From Methylorubrum zatmanii (GTDB lineage Bacteria > Pseudomonadota > Alphaproteobacteria > Rhizobiales > Beijerinckiaceae), in contig NZ_NKUI01000003.1 of NCBI RefSeq assembly GCF_014845115.1, positions 1-36,529 on the forward strand: 36,529 nucleotides of DNA, written 5' to 3'. Of this stretch, positions 17,477 through 25,906 are shown piece after piece. Below the pieces are notes generated by a model. The model saw nothing but the letters and a program-made list of their open reading frames with translations. It made no database searches and was not told where the DNA came from. The position numbers and the translations under genes are program-made. Numbering within the stretch: the first letter of the stretch is position 1; every line of letters begins with the position of its first letter.

Positions 17477-18114
17477 GCGTCGAACCCGAAACCTCCGGCC
17501 GGCCGATGACGCGCTACGCCTGCATGCAGCGCCTCGCGGCGCGCCTGCGAGACGAATTGGTGATCCTGTCCCTCGGGGGCAGCGTCGACGAATGGTACAA
17601 CGCGGCGCCGCATATGCGCGCCGCCAGCCTGTTCCAGCAGCAGCTCGGCTGCGTCACGCCCCAGGCCTTCGGCCTCGCCGCCGGGTTGCCGCACCGCCGC
17701 ATCGTCTCGCTCGACACCGACGGGGGCCTGCTCTTCAACCTCGGGATCCTCGCCACCCTCGGCAACGAGCGGCCGGAAAACCTGTTCGTCGTCGTCTGGG
17801 ACAACCAGTGCTACCAGTCGATCGGCGGGCCGCCGACCCACACGGCGCGGGGCCGCGTCGACCTCGCGGCGATCGCCCGCGGCGCCGGCCTGGAGCACGC
17901 CTACACGGTGCACGACCTCGACGGGTTCGAGCGGCACTGCGCCGAGGGGCTCGCCGCGCAGGCGCCCTACCTCGTCGTCGCCAAGGTGGCGGGCACCGTC
18001 GAGCCCGGCATCCGGCGCAAGCACAGCGACGGGCGCGAGGACAAGTACATCTTCGTGCGCCATGTCGAGGCGAGCGAGGGCGTCACCATCATGGGCCCGA
18101 GCGAGCACAACTGA
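17473..18114 (+). CDS. TPP-dependent decarboxylase, beta (PP-domain) subunit
   Basis: This 213-residue protein is the diphosphate-binding half of the same enzyme (ComE-like). The TPP/Mg motif reads DTDGGLLFNLG followed about 25 residues later by WDNQCYQ, a version of the GDG-x(~27)-NN signature with T-D-G replacing GDG. The FQQQLGCVTPQAFGLAAGLP block is typical of the family. It overlaps the alpha gene by four bases and ends just before the GMC oxidoreductase start. The C-terminal ~35 residues (RKHSDGREDKY onward) extend slightly beyond the usual domain. Sulfopyruvate or phosphonopyruvate as substrate is not supported by the neighbourhood. Confidence 0.83.
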   Translation: MSVEPETSGRPMTRYACMQRLAARLRDELVILSLGGSVDEWYNAAPHMRAASLFQQQLGCVTPQAFGLAAGLPHRRIVSLDTDGGLLFNLGILATLGNERPENLFVVVWDNQCYQSIGGPPTHTARGRVDLAAIARGAGLEHAYTVHDLDGFERHCAEGLAAQAPYLVVAKVAGTVEPGIRRKHSDGREDKYIFVRHVEASEGVTIMGPSEHN

Positions 18115-18115
18115 G

Positions 18116-19672
18116 ATGCTGTGCGACGCCGCCGACACTCTGGAGACCGCCTACGACGTGATCGTGGCCGGGGCGGGGACCGGCGGCTGCGTCGTCGCCG
18201 GCCGGCTCGCGCAAGCGGGGCTGTCCGTGCTGCTGGTGGAGGCCGGGCCGCCGGACACCGCCGAGCCCGCCATCGCCGATGCCGGGGCCTGGGTCGGGCT
18301 CCTCGGCGGCCCCTGCGACTGGGGCTACGCCTACGCGCCCTCCCCCGCGGTGGCGGACCGCGCCATCGCGATCCCGCGCGGGCGTGTCCTCGGCGGATCG
18401 AGCAGCATCAATGCCATGCTGTGGAACCGGGGCCACCCCTCCGATTACGACGGTTGGGCCGCCGCCGGGGCGACGGGCTGGGACTTCGCCGCGGTGCTCC
18501 CGTACTTCAAGCGGGCGGAGGATTGGGAAGGGGGCGAGACCCCCTTGCGCGGGGCGGGCGGACCGCTGCGGATCGAGACCTCGGCCGATCCCCACCCCGT
18601 CGCGGCCGCCCTGCTCGCGGGGGCGACCGAACTCGGCATGCCGATTCTCGCCGATGCCAACGGGCCGGACAATGCCGGGGCGGCCCTGGCCAACCTCAAC
18701 AAGCGCGGCGCCCGGCGCTGGAGCGTGGTCGACGGCTATGTCCGGCCGCTCGCCGGAGACCCGAACCTGACCGTCCTCACCGGGGCGACGGCCCTCGGCC
18801 TGCTGCTCGCGGGGACTGCCTGCACCGGCCTGCGCCTCGGCCTCGACGGCGGCATCCGCGAGGTGCGGGCCCGGCACGAGGTGGTGCTGGCCCTCGGTGC
18901 CATCGGCACGCCCGCGCTGCTGATGCGCTCCGGCATCGGCGACCCGGCCGACCTCGCCCGGCTCGGGATCGCGACCCGCCACGCCCTCCCCGGCATCGGG
19001 CGCAACCTCCAGGACCATCCCCTGCTGATGGGCATCAATTTTTCCGCCCGCGCCCCCCTCGGGCCGGTGCGCGACAACGGCGGCGGGGCGCAGCTCAACT
19101 GGCGCAGCCGGGCGGGCCTGCGCGCGCCGGACCTCCACGCCTTCGTGGTGCAGGGGTCCCATGCCGGCCCCGAGATCGCCGCCACCGCCGATCTGTCCGG
19201 CCCGGTCTTCGCCGTCTCCCCCGGGCTGATGGGCTCGACCGGCATCGGCAGCCTGCGCCTGGAGAGCGCCGAGCCGGACGGCGCGGTGACGCTGCGGCCG
19301 AATTTCCTGACCGAGCCCGCCGACCGCGCGGCGCTGGCCGGCGCCATCGACACGATCCTCGCCCTCGCCGAGACGGCGGCGTTCCGCGATCTCGGCGCCG
19401 TACCGCTGACGCCGGCCCGGCGCCTGCGTCCCGCGGAGGCCGAGGCCTTCCTGGCGCGGGCCTGCTCCACCTTCTTCCACACCTGTGGCACCTGCGCGAT
19501 GGGCACAGGGCCCGCGGCGGTGGTCGATCCGGCCCTGAACCTGCATGGCGTGGCCGGCCTGCGCATCGCCGACGCCTCGGTGATGCCGACGATCCCGACC
19601 GGTAACACGCAGGCGGCGGTGGTGATGATCGCAGAGCGCGCCGCGGCCTTTGTCCGTGATGCCGCAGGATGA
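18116..19672 (+). CDS. GMC-family FAD-dependent alcohol dehydrogenase
   Basis: This 518-residue protein is a glucose-methanol-choline oxidoreductase. The FAD dinucleotide fold is near the N-terminus (VIVAGAGTGGCVVAGRLA, with GTGG in place of the usual GSAG), followed by the GMC signature IPRGRVLGGSSSINAML. The catalytic His is in FFHTCGTCAMG and the second active-site residue in PTGNTQAAVV near the C-terminus. I chose the ATG at 18116, one base after the TPP beta stop; the ORF extension to 18062 lies inside that gene. It may oxidise an alcohol or aldehyde intermediate linked to the TPP enzyme; the substrate is unknown. Confidence 0.9.
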   Translation: MLCDAADTLETAYDVIVAGAGTGGCVVAGRLAQAGLSVLLVEAGPPDTAEPAIADAGAWVGLLGGPCDWGYAYAPSPAVADRAIAIPRGRVLGGSSSINAMLWNRGHPSDYDGWAAAGATGWDFAAVLPYFKRAEDWEGGETPLRGAGGPLRIETSADPHPVAAALLAGATELGMPILADANGPDNAGAALANLNKRGARRWSVVDGYVRPLAGDPNLTVLTGATALGLLLAGTACTGLRLGLDGGIREVRARHEVVLALGAIGTPALLMRSGIGDPADLARLGIATRHALPGIGRNLQDHPLLMGINFSARAPLGPVRDNGGGAQLNWRSRAGLRAPDLHAFVVQGSHAGPEIAATADLSGPVFAVSPGLMGSTGIGSLRLESAEPDGAVTLRPNFLTEPADRAALAGAIDTILALAETAAFRDLGAVPLTPARRLRPAEAEAFLARACSTFFHTCGTCAMGTGPAAVVDPALNLHGVAGLRIADASVMPTIPTGNTQAAVVMIAERAAAFVRDAAG

Positions 19673-19679
19673 GGCCGAC

Positions 19680-21062
19680 ATGAGCGCAGACCGTATCCTC
19701 GCCGCCGATCTCGTCCTGACGATGGACCCGCAGAACCGCGTCCTCACGGACGGCGCGGTGCTGATCCAGGGCAGCCGGATCGGGGCGGTCGGCCCCCGCG
19801 CGGCCCTCGTCGCCGCGAACCCGCAGGCGGCGGTTCTGCGCCTGCCCGACCGGATCCTGATGCCGGGCTTCGTCAACGCGCACATGCATTCCGGCTTCCT
19901 GCGCGGCACCGCCGAGCACCTTCCGGTCTGGGACTGGCTGCGCCTGCACATCAACCCGATGCACCGCCTGCTGCGTCCCGAGGAGGCGGAGGCCGCCTCC
20001 TGGCTCTGCTACGCCGAGGGCCTGCTCTCCGGCAGCACGACGATGCTCGACATGTGGCGCTTCATGGAGGGCAGCGTGCGCGCCGCCGAGACCCTCGGCA
20101 ACCGCCTCGTCTGCGTGCCCTATGTCGGCGAGCACCCCGATTACGATTATTTCGACCGCCTCGACGACAACGAGGCGCTGATCGAGAGCCGGCACGGCGC
20201 CGCCAACGGGCGCATCCAGGTCTGGGTTGGGCTGGAACACCTGTTCTACGCCGACGAGGCCGGGCAGCGCCGCGCCATCGAGATGGCCAAGCGCCATCGC
20301 ACCGGGTTCCACACCCATTGCAGCGAGGCCGAGGTCGAGGTCGCGGAGTTCGAGCGGCGCTACGGCTGCCGGGCGATGGTCGCCCTCGACAGGCTCGGCT
20401 TCTTCGAGACGCCGCACGCGCTCATCGCCCACGCGGTCTGGCTCGACGCGGCCGAGATCGACCTGATCGCCGCCCGCGGCGTGGCGGTGGCGCACAACCC
20501 GGTGAGCAACATGAAGCTCGCGAGCGGCATCGCCCCGGTCGAGGCGATGCTGAAGGCCGGTGTCGCGGTCGGCCTCGGCACCGACGGCGAGAAGGAGAAC
20601 AACAATCTCGACCTGTTCGAGGAGATGAAGACCGCCTCGCTGCTCGGCAAGCTCAAGACCCTCGACGCGGCGGCCCTCGATTCCTGGCAGGCCCTGCGCA
20701 TGGGAACGATCCTCGGCGCCAGGGCGCTGGGGCTCGACCACGAGATCGGCTCCCTCGAACCGGGCAAGCGCGCCGACCTGATCGCGGTGCGCACCGACAC
20801 GCCGCGGATGACGCCGCTCTTCGGCGACGGGCCCTGGTTCAACCTCCAGCACAACCTCGTCCACGCGGTCCGGGGCTCGGATGTCGACCTGACCATGGTC
20901 GACGGCGTCGTGGTGGTCGAGGACGGCCGCCTCCGCACCGCCGATCTGCGCGGCCTGATCGACCATGTCCGCAGCCTCGCGCCGGGCTTGTTCGCGCGCC
21001 GGGCGGCGTGGCTCGCCGAGAACGAGACGGGCAGCGTCCAGTGGACCGGCCCCGGCCAGTGA
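19680..21062 (+). CDS. Amidohydrolase-superfamily deaminase (TRZ/ATZ type)
   Basis: This 460-residue protein is a metal-dependent deaminase/hydrolase. Metal residues are in VNAHMHSG (HxH), GFHTHCSEAEVE, HAVWLDAAE and GLGTDGEKENNN. The C-terminal small domain has GSLEPGKRADLIAV and VDGVVVVEDG. It belongs to the group including S-adenosylhomocysteine/adenosine deaminases and triazine hydrolases and is clearly distinct from the 7757 and 29383 enzymes (no NTHHH motif). The ATG at 19680 has GAGG 5 nt upstream and sits 7 nt after the GMC stop; the earlier ATG at 19650 overlaps that gene. It immediately precedes the second Rieske-less oxygenase, echoing the amidohydrolase-oxygenase order in the minus-strand operon. 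Confidence 0.87.
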   Translation: MSADRILAADLVLTMDPQNRVLTDGAVLIQGSRIGAVGPRAALVAANPQAAVLRLPDRILMPGFVNAHMHSGFLRGTAEHLPVWDWLRLHINPMHRLLRPEEAEAASWLCYAEGLLSGSTTMLDMWRFMEGSVRAAETLGNRLVCVPYVGEHPDYDYFDRLDDNEALIESRHGAANGRIQVWVGLEHLFYADEAGQRRAIEMAKRHRTGFHTHCSEAEVEVAEFERRYGCRAMVALDRLGFFETPHALIAHAVWLDAAEIDLIAARGVAVAHNPVSNMKLASGIAPVEAMLKAGVAVGLGTDGEKENNNLDLFEEMKTASLLGKLKTLDAAALDSWQALRMGTILGARALGLDHEIGSLEPGKRADLIAVRTDTPRMTPLFGDGPWFNLQHNLVHAVRGSDVDLTMVDGVVVVEDGRLRTADLRGLIDHVRSLAPGLFARRAAWLAENETGSVQWTGPGQ

Positions 21063-21075
21063 GGGAGGCGGCCCG

Positions 21076-21936
21076 ATGAAGACCGACGACCGGGTCGCCC
21101 TGGACGAATGGTACGCCGTCGAGACCGCGACGGCGGTGACGGAGGCCCCGCGCACCACGCGCCTCCTCGGCCAGGACATCGTCTGCGACCGCCTGCGGGA
21201 CGGCACGCCGCGGGTGCGCGAGCGCTGGCCGGACGGGTTCGGTCCGCCCCTGCCGGTGCGCGAGCGCTACGGCTGCCTCTGGACCACTCTCGGCCATCCC
21301 AGCCGCGACGTGGTCGCCATCGCCGAGGCCGAGGAGGCGGACCGCCGTTTCGTTCCCTGCGGCTGGGTGAAGATGCGCACCTCCGGCCCGCGCGTGGTCG
21401 AGAACTTTCTCGACATGGCCCATTTCCCCTTCGTCCACACCGACATCCTCGGCAGCGAGCCGCACACGGAGGTGCCGGCCTACGCCTCCGAGATCCGCCG
21501 CGACGTGGACGAGGTCTGGGCGACCAATTGCAGCTTCTTCCAGCCCCGCATCGCCGCGACCGAGACGACGGGCGATTTCGTCCGCCTGACCTACCGGGTG
21601 CCCTCGCCCTTCGTGGTGATGCTCTACCGGGTCTGCCCGAGCGCCCCGGACCGCCTCGACGCCATCGCGCTGTTCATCCAGCCGATGGAGGAGGATCTCT
21701 GCCGGGCCCAGCCGGTGATGTATCTCGTCGATACCGCCTCGACCCACACGGCGCTGCTGGCATTCGAGCAGGTGATCTTCCTGCAGGACCGCATCATCGT
21801 GGAGAACCAGCGCCCCTTGCGGCTGCCGCTGGAGCCCCGCCACGAGATCCCGACGCGGGCCGACAAGTCTTCCGTGGTCTACCGGCGTTGGCTCAAGGAG
21901 AAGGGGCTTCGCTTCGGCACGGTGGGGCATGGCTGA
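21076..21936 (+). CDS. Rieske-less ring-hydroxylating oxygenase catalytic protein 2
   Basis: This 286-residue protein is a close paralogue of the one at 6848: the block from VENFLDMAHFPFVHTDILG to RRDVDEVWATNC is nearly identical. Iron ligands are D113, H116, H121 and D238 (FLQDRIIVEN). The N-terminus again joins a first strand (EWYAV...RLLGQDI) to RYGCLWTTLG without any CxH/CxxH pair, so it cannot hold its own Rieske cluster. The ATG at 21076 follows a strong GAGGGAGG site 14 nt after the amidohydrolase stop. Two paralogues in one locus could form a mixed oligomer or attack different positions or substrates, as NdmA, NdmB and NdmC do with methylxanthines. Confidence 0.87.
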   Translation: MKTDDRVALDEWYAVETATAVTEAPRTTRLLGQDIVCDRLRDGTPRVRERWPDGFGPPLPVRERYGCLWTTLGHPSRDVVAIAEAEEADRRFVPCGWVKMRTSGPRVVENFLDMAHFPFVHTDILGSEPHTEVPAYASEIRRDVDEVWATNCSFFQPRIAATETTGDFVRLTYRVPSPFVVMLYRVCPSAPDRLDAIALFIQPMEEDLCRAQPVMYLVDTASTHTALLAFEQVIFLQDRIIVENQRPLRLPLEPRHEIPTRADKSSVVYRRWLKEKGLRFGTVGHG

Positions 21937-22006
21937 CGCCGCCCCCCGATCGGCGAGGGCAGACCGGTGGCCGGCCCCGCCTCGTCCGCGCGGGGCATGC
22001 TGAGGG

Positions 22007-25000
22007 ATGTCGATGGGAAGCGGCCATGAAGGCGTGGCCCGCCCGGGCATGAGCGGGCCATCCCTGCGCGTCCTGCGCCCGCACGACAGCGGCGAGGCGC
22101 TCGCGGCCCTCCTCCGGCACGGCGCGGCCGCGCGCCTCGCCGCCGGCGCCACCGCGCTCCAGCTCGACTGGGCGGCCGGCGCGTCGCGCCCCGATCTGCT
22201 CGTGGACCTCTCGGCCCTGCCCGAACTGCGCGGCATCGACGCGGCGGGTGGCTCCCTCCGCATCGGTGCGGCGACGCCGCTGGCGGAGATCGAGGCGAGC
22301 CCGGCGGTCGCCCGCGCCGCGCCGCTCCTGTGCAGGGCGGTGCAGACCGTCGCCGCCCCGGCGGTGCGCATGCTGGCGAGCCTCGGCGGCAATGTCGCGG
22401 GGCGCGCGGGCTGCTGCCTGCCCGCCCTGCTCGCCCTCGACGCGTCCCTGGACCTCCTGTCCGAGGCGGGCCGGCGGCGGGTGGCGCTCGCGGACTGGCT
22501 CAGTCGGGCCCCCGACCCCGCGAGCCTGATCCTCGCAATCACGGTTCCGGCCCAGCCGGAGGGGGCGCCCGCGACGCTGCGCAAGGTGGGCCTGCGGGCG
22601 GCCTTCAGCCCGAGCGTCGTCGGCGTGGCCGGCCTGCTTCACCTCGACCGGGGCGTGATCGCCGCCGCGCGCCTCGCGGCCGGGGGCGGCCCGGTGCGCC
22701 CGCAGCGTCTCCTCCGGTCGGAGGCGATCCTCGCGGGTCTGCCCCCGGAGGCCGTCGACTGGGTGGGCCTCCACGCCGCGCTCTTGGCCGAGATCGAGGC
22801 CCCGGACGACGGCCTGCGCAGCGCGGGCTACCGCCGCCGCGTGGCGGCGAACGCCCTCGTCGCCGGCCTCGGCGGGGCCGGTCTCCTGCCGGGCGGGCGC
22901 TCCCCCGCCCGGCACCGCCCCGTCGGCGGATGCGCTCCGGCGGGGGAGCGCACCGTCTCGCGCGCGGCCGATCCGGCCGGGTGGCATCGGCGCCCGGACA
23001 TCGCCGACAAGGTTTTCGGGCGGCTCGCCTACCTGACGGACGCGCGGATGCCCGGCCTGCTCGTCGGCCGCATCCTGCGCGCCGGCCGGCCGCATGCCCG
23101 CATCCTCGCGATCGACACCGCCGAGGCGGAGGCCCTGCCCGGGGTGGCCGCCGTGGTGACCCACCGCGACGTGCCGGGGCTCAACGCCTTCGGGATCATG
23201 GTGCAGGACCAGCCCGCCCTCTGCGGTGAGCGGGTGCGCTATGTCGGCGACGCGGTGGCGGCCGTGGCCGCCGTGGACGAGGCCACGGCCGAAGCCGCCC
23301 TCGCGCTGATCCGCGTCGCCTACGCGCCGCTGCCTGTCCTCGACACGCCGGAGGCGGCGCTGGCGCCCGGCGCAGCCCAGCTTCACCCCGACGGCAACCT
23401 GCGCCGCGAGGTCCGCGTCACCCGTGGGGATGCCGCCGCCGCGTTCGCGACCTGCGCCCACGTGGTCGAGGACACCTACGTGACGCCGCGGCAGATGCAC
23501 GGCTTCCTCGAGACCGAGGGCGGCTGGGCCAGGGTCGAGGCCGATGGCAGCCTCACGATCCATGCCGGCGGCCAGCACGGAGCCCGCGACCGGCACCAGA
23601 TCGCCCGCCTCCTCGGCTGGCCGGAAGCGCGGATCCGGGTCGTCACCAGCCCCACCGGCGGCGCCTTCGGCGGCAAGGACGAGCTGACGGTGCAGCCGGT
23701 CCTGGCGCTGCTCGCGGTGAAGACCGGGCGGCCGGTGCGCCTCCACCTCGGCCGGGCGGAATCCGTGGCAGCGGGCGTCAAGCGCAACCCGATGCGGATC
23801 CGCATGCGCACCGGCTGCGACGCGGAGGGCCGCCTGCTCGCCGTCTCGGTCGAGCTGACTGCGGATGGCGGCGCCTACGCCTCCCTGAGCCCCGCGGTGA
23901 TCGAGACGGCGCTGGAGCATTGCTGCGGTCCCTACATCGTCCCGCATGTCGAGGGCGTCGCCCGGCTGGTGGCGACCAACAACGGCACCTGCGGCGCGTT
24001 CCGCGGCTTCGGCGCCAACGAGATGACCTTCGCGATCGAGTGTCAGATGGGGCGCCTCGCGCAGGCCGTGGGCTGCGATCCCGTCGCCCTGCGCCGCCGC
24101 AACCTGCGGGCGCCCGGCAGCCCCGGCTTCTTCGGCCAGGCGGTGGGGCCGAGCGAGCGCCTCGCCGCGATGCTCGATGCCGCCGCGGCGAGCCCGCTCT
24201 GGTCCGCCGGACCGGAACCGGCGGAGGCCGCGATCGGCGTCGGCCTCGCGCTCAACTACCAGGGCAACGGCCTCGGCTCGCTGCCGGAGGACCGCGCCGC
24301 CATGGAATTGCGGCTCGCGGCCGATGGCGCGATCGAGGCGCTCTACGGCCTCGACGAGATCGGCCAGGGTGTCCAGGCGGCGATCCGCAGCGCCGTCGCC
24401 ACGCGGCTGGGGATCGACCGCTCCGAGATCCGCCCCGTGACCGGCGATACCGGGCGCTGCCCGGATTCCGGCTCCACCACGGCCTCGCGCGGCACCTTCG
24501 TGGTCTGGGAGGGGGTGCGGCGCGCCGGTCCCGCCTTCGCCCGCGCCCTGCTCGATGCGGCGGGCCGCCGCCTCGGCCGGAGACCGGGCGATCTGGCGCT
24601 CGGCCCCGGCGGCATCCGCGAGGCCCGCTCGAACAGCGGGCGCCCGCTCCTGACCTTCGCCGCCCTCGCTTCAGGCCTCGCGCCGGAAGCCCTGCCGCGG
24701 GCCGGTGCTGCCTTCGCGTTCCCCAAGACCGACTACACGGCGGGCAATGCCCGCTACCTCTTCGCCTCCGGCGCGACCCTGGCCCGGGTCGCCGTGGACC
24801 GCGTCACCGGCGAGGTCCGCGTGCTCGACCTGCACCAGCACACCGCCGCCGGCCCGGTGCTCGATGCCGCCGCCTATCTCGGCCAGATCGAGGGCGGGGG
24901 CGTGCAGGGCGTCGGCTTCACCCTGACCGAGGATGCGCGGATGCAAGGGGGACGCTACCTCGCCTCGAACCTCGACGGCTACCTGATGCCCACCATCGCC

Positions 25001-25210
25001 GACGCGCCGGAGCGGAGCCGCGTCCTCGCCCTGGAGGAGCTCGACCCGGGCGATCCCTACGGTCCGCGCGGGGTGGGTGAGCTCGGCATCGGCGCGGTGA
25101 CCCCGGCCATCGCCGCGGCGGTGGCGGACGCGACCGGCCACTGGCCCTCCGTCGCGCCGTTCTCACCCGAAACCCTGCTGCGGGCGCTCGCTGCGGGAGG
25201 GGCGGCATGA
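22007..25210 (+). CDS. Xanthine dehydrogenase-family FAD-domain/molybdopterin-domain fusion
   Basis: This 1067-residue protein joins two subunits usually separate or differently fused. Residues about 20-295 are a CoxM/XdhA-type FAD-binding domain (AAGATALQLDW, LASLGGNVAG, LPALLALDASLDLLS). A low-complexity linker follows. From about residue 325 (RRPDIADKVFG) to the end is a CoxL/XdhB-type molybdopterin subunit with GGAFGGKDE, GAFRGFGANEMTF and the catalytic-Glu motif GVGELGIGAV near the C-terminus. In most xanthine dehydrogenases the FAD domain is fused to the 2Fe-2S domain instead. ATG 22007 is used; ATG 22013 (after GAGGG) or 22049 are alternatives. Hydroxylation of a purine or related heterocycle is the likely reaction. 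Confidence 0.88.
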   Translation: MSMGSGHEGVARPGMSGPSLRVLRPHDSGEALAALLRHGAAARLAAGATALQLDWAAGASRPDLLVDLSALPELRGIDAAGGSLRIGAATPLAEIEASPAVARAAPLLCRAVQTVAAPAVRMLASLGGNVAGRAGCCLPALLALDASLDLLSEAGRRRVALADWLSRAPDPASLILAITVPAQPEGAPATLRKVGLRAAFSPSVVGVAGLLHLDRGVIAAARLAAGGGPVRPQRLLRSEAILAGLPPEAVDWVGLHAALLAEIEAPDDGLRSAGYRRRVAANALVAGLGGAGLLPGGRSPARHRPVGGCAPAGERTVSRAADPAGWHRRPDIADKVFGRLAYLTDARMPGLLVGRILRAGRPHARILAIDTAEAEALPGVAAVVTHRDVPGLNAFGIMVQDQPALCGERVRYVGDAVAAVAAVDEATAEAALALIRVAYAPLPVLDTPEAALAPGAAQLHPDGNLRREVRVTRGDAAAAFATCAHVVEDTYVTPRQMHGFLETEGGWARVEADGSLTIHAGGQHGARDRHQIARLLGWPEARIRVVTSPTGGAFGGKDELTVQPVLALLAVKTGRPVRLHLGRAESVAAGVKRNPMRIRMRTGCDAEGRLLAVSVELTADGGAYASLSPAVIETALEHCCGPYIVPHVEGVARLVATNNGTCGAFRGFGANEMTFAIECQMGRLAQAVGCDPVALRRRNLRAPGSPGFFGQAVGPSERLAAMLDAAAASPLWSAGPEPAEAAIGVGLALNYQGNGLGSLPEDRAAMELRLAADGAIEALYGLDEIGQGVQAAIRSAVATRLGIDRSEIRPVTGDTGRCPDSGSTTASRGTFVVWEGVRRAGPAFARALLDAAGRRLGRRPGDLALGPGGIREARSNSGRPLLTFAALASGLAPEALPRAGAAFAFPKTDYTAGNARYLFASGATLARVAVDRVTGEVRVLDLHQHTAAGPVLDAAAYLGQIEGGGVQGVGFTLTEDARMQGGRYLASNLDGYLMPTIADAPERSRVLALEELDPGDPYGPRGVGELGIGAVTPAIAAAVADATGHWPSVAPFSPETLLRALAAGGAA
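22897..22951. other. 13-bp perfect inverted repeat at the FAD/Mo domain junction
   Basis: GCGCTCCCCCGCC (22897-22909) is repeated in reverse complement at 22939-22951, with a 29-nt loop. It lies in the linker codons between the FAD domain and the molybdopterin domain. It could be a relic of an intergenic hairpin between two formerly separate genes, or an mRNA structure influencing translation across the linker. Confidence 0.6.
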
Positions 25211-25722
25211 GCCCGCCGCGCTTCCGCCTGAACGGCTGCGACCGTGCCCTGTCCGGCAGCCCCGACCGCAGCCTTCTCGACATCCTGCGCGAGGATCACG
25301 GGCTCATGGCGGCCAAGCCCGGCTGCCGGATCGGGCGCTGCGGCGCCTGCACGGTCCTGATGGAAGGCCGGCCCGTCACCGCCTGCCTCGTCATGGGGTA
25401 CCGCTTGGAGGGAGCCGAGATCCTGACCGCGGATTGCGCCGAGGCGGGGCCGGAGGTCGCGGTCGTCCGCGCGGCTCTCATCGACGAGAACGCCTTCCAG
25501 TGCGGCTACTGCGCCTCGGGCTTCGTCCTCGCCCTCGCCTCCCTGCTCGGCCGCGCCCCGGAGGCCGACGAGGCCGAGATCCGGGCCGCGCTGTCCGGCA
25601 ATCTCTGCCGCTGCACGGGCTATGCCTCGATCCTGCGCGCTGCGCTGACCGCGCAGGATCGGCTCCGCGCCGCGCGCGGCTCCGCCGGGGCGGCCCGGCC
25701 GCACGCGACGCGACCGGGATGA
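25207..25722 (+). CDS. 2Fe-2S subunit of the xanthine dehydrogenase-family enzyme
   Basis: This 171-residue protein has the standard two-cluster layout: a plant-type ferredoxin site (GCRIGRCGACTVLMEG with a later Cys in VTAC) and the C-terminal four-helix 2Fe-2S site (QCGYC and CRCTGY). Its ATG overlaps the stop of the FAD/Mo fusion (ATGA). Together they would form a two-polypeptide hydroxylase carrying 2x[2Fe-2S], FAD and molybdopterin. The C-terminal ~20 residues are Ala/Arg-rich and probably disordered. Confidence 0.92.
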   Translation: MSPPRFRLNGCDRALSGSPDRSLLDILREDHGLMAAKPGCRIGRCGACTVLMEGRPVTACLVMGYRLEGAEILTADCAEAGPEVAVVRAALIDENAFQCGYCASGFVLALASLLGRAPEADEAEIRAALSGNLCRCTGYASILRAALTAQDRLRAARGSAGAARPHATRPG

Positions 25723-25906
25723 CGCGGATGGGGCCGGTGTTGCCGACCGTGTGGGACGGAATGCCGGCCGAGGCGTCGGCGGGCTGACCATCCCGCATTT
25801 TCGGGAGCAGCTTCGAAAAAGCCAGACAGATCGGCGGAGCGCGCGGCGCTATCGTGGGGCCACCGCAACAGCCCGCGCAGCACCCGCGACGAAACCGGGG
25901 TCAGAG

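Noticed and set aside
21893..23947. 684-codon minus-strand frame antisense to the FAD/Mo fusion
   Set aside because: The sense strand shows continuous FAD and molybdopterin-domain motifs; the antisense frame has no recognisable domain.
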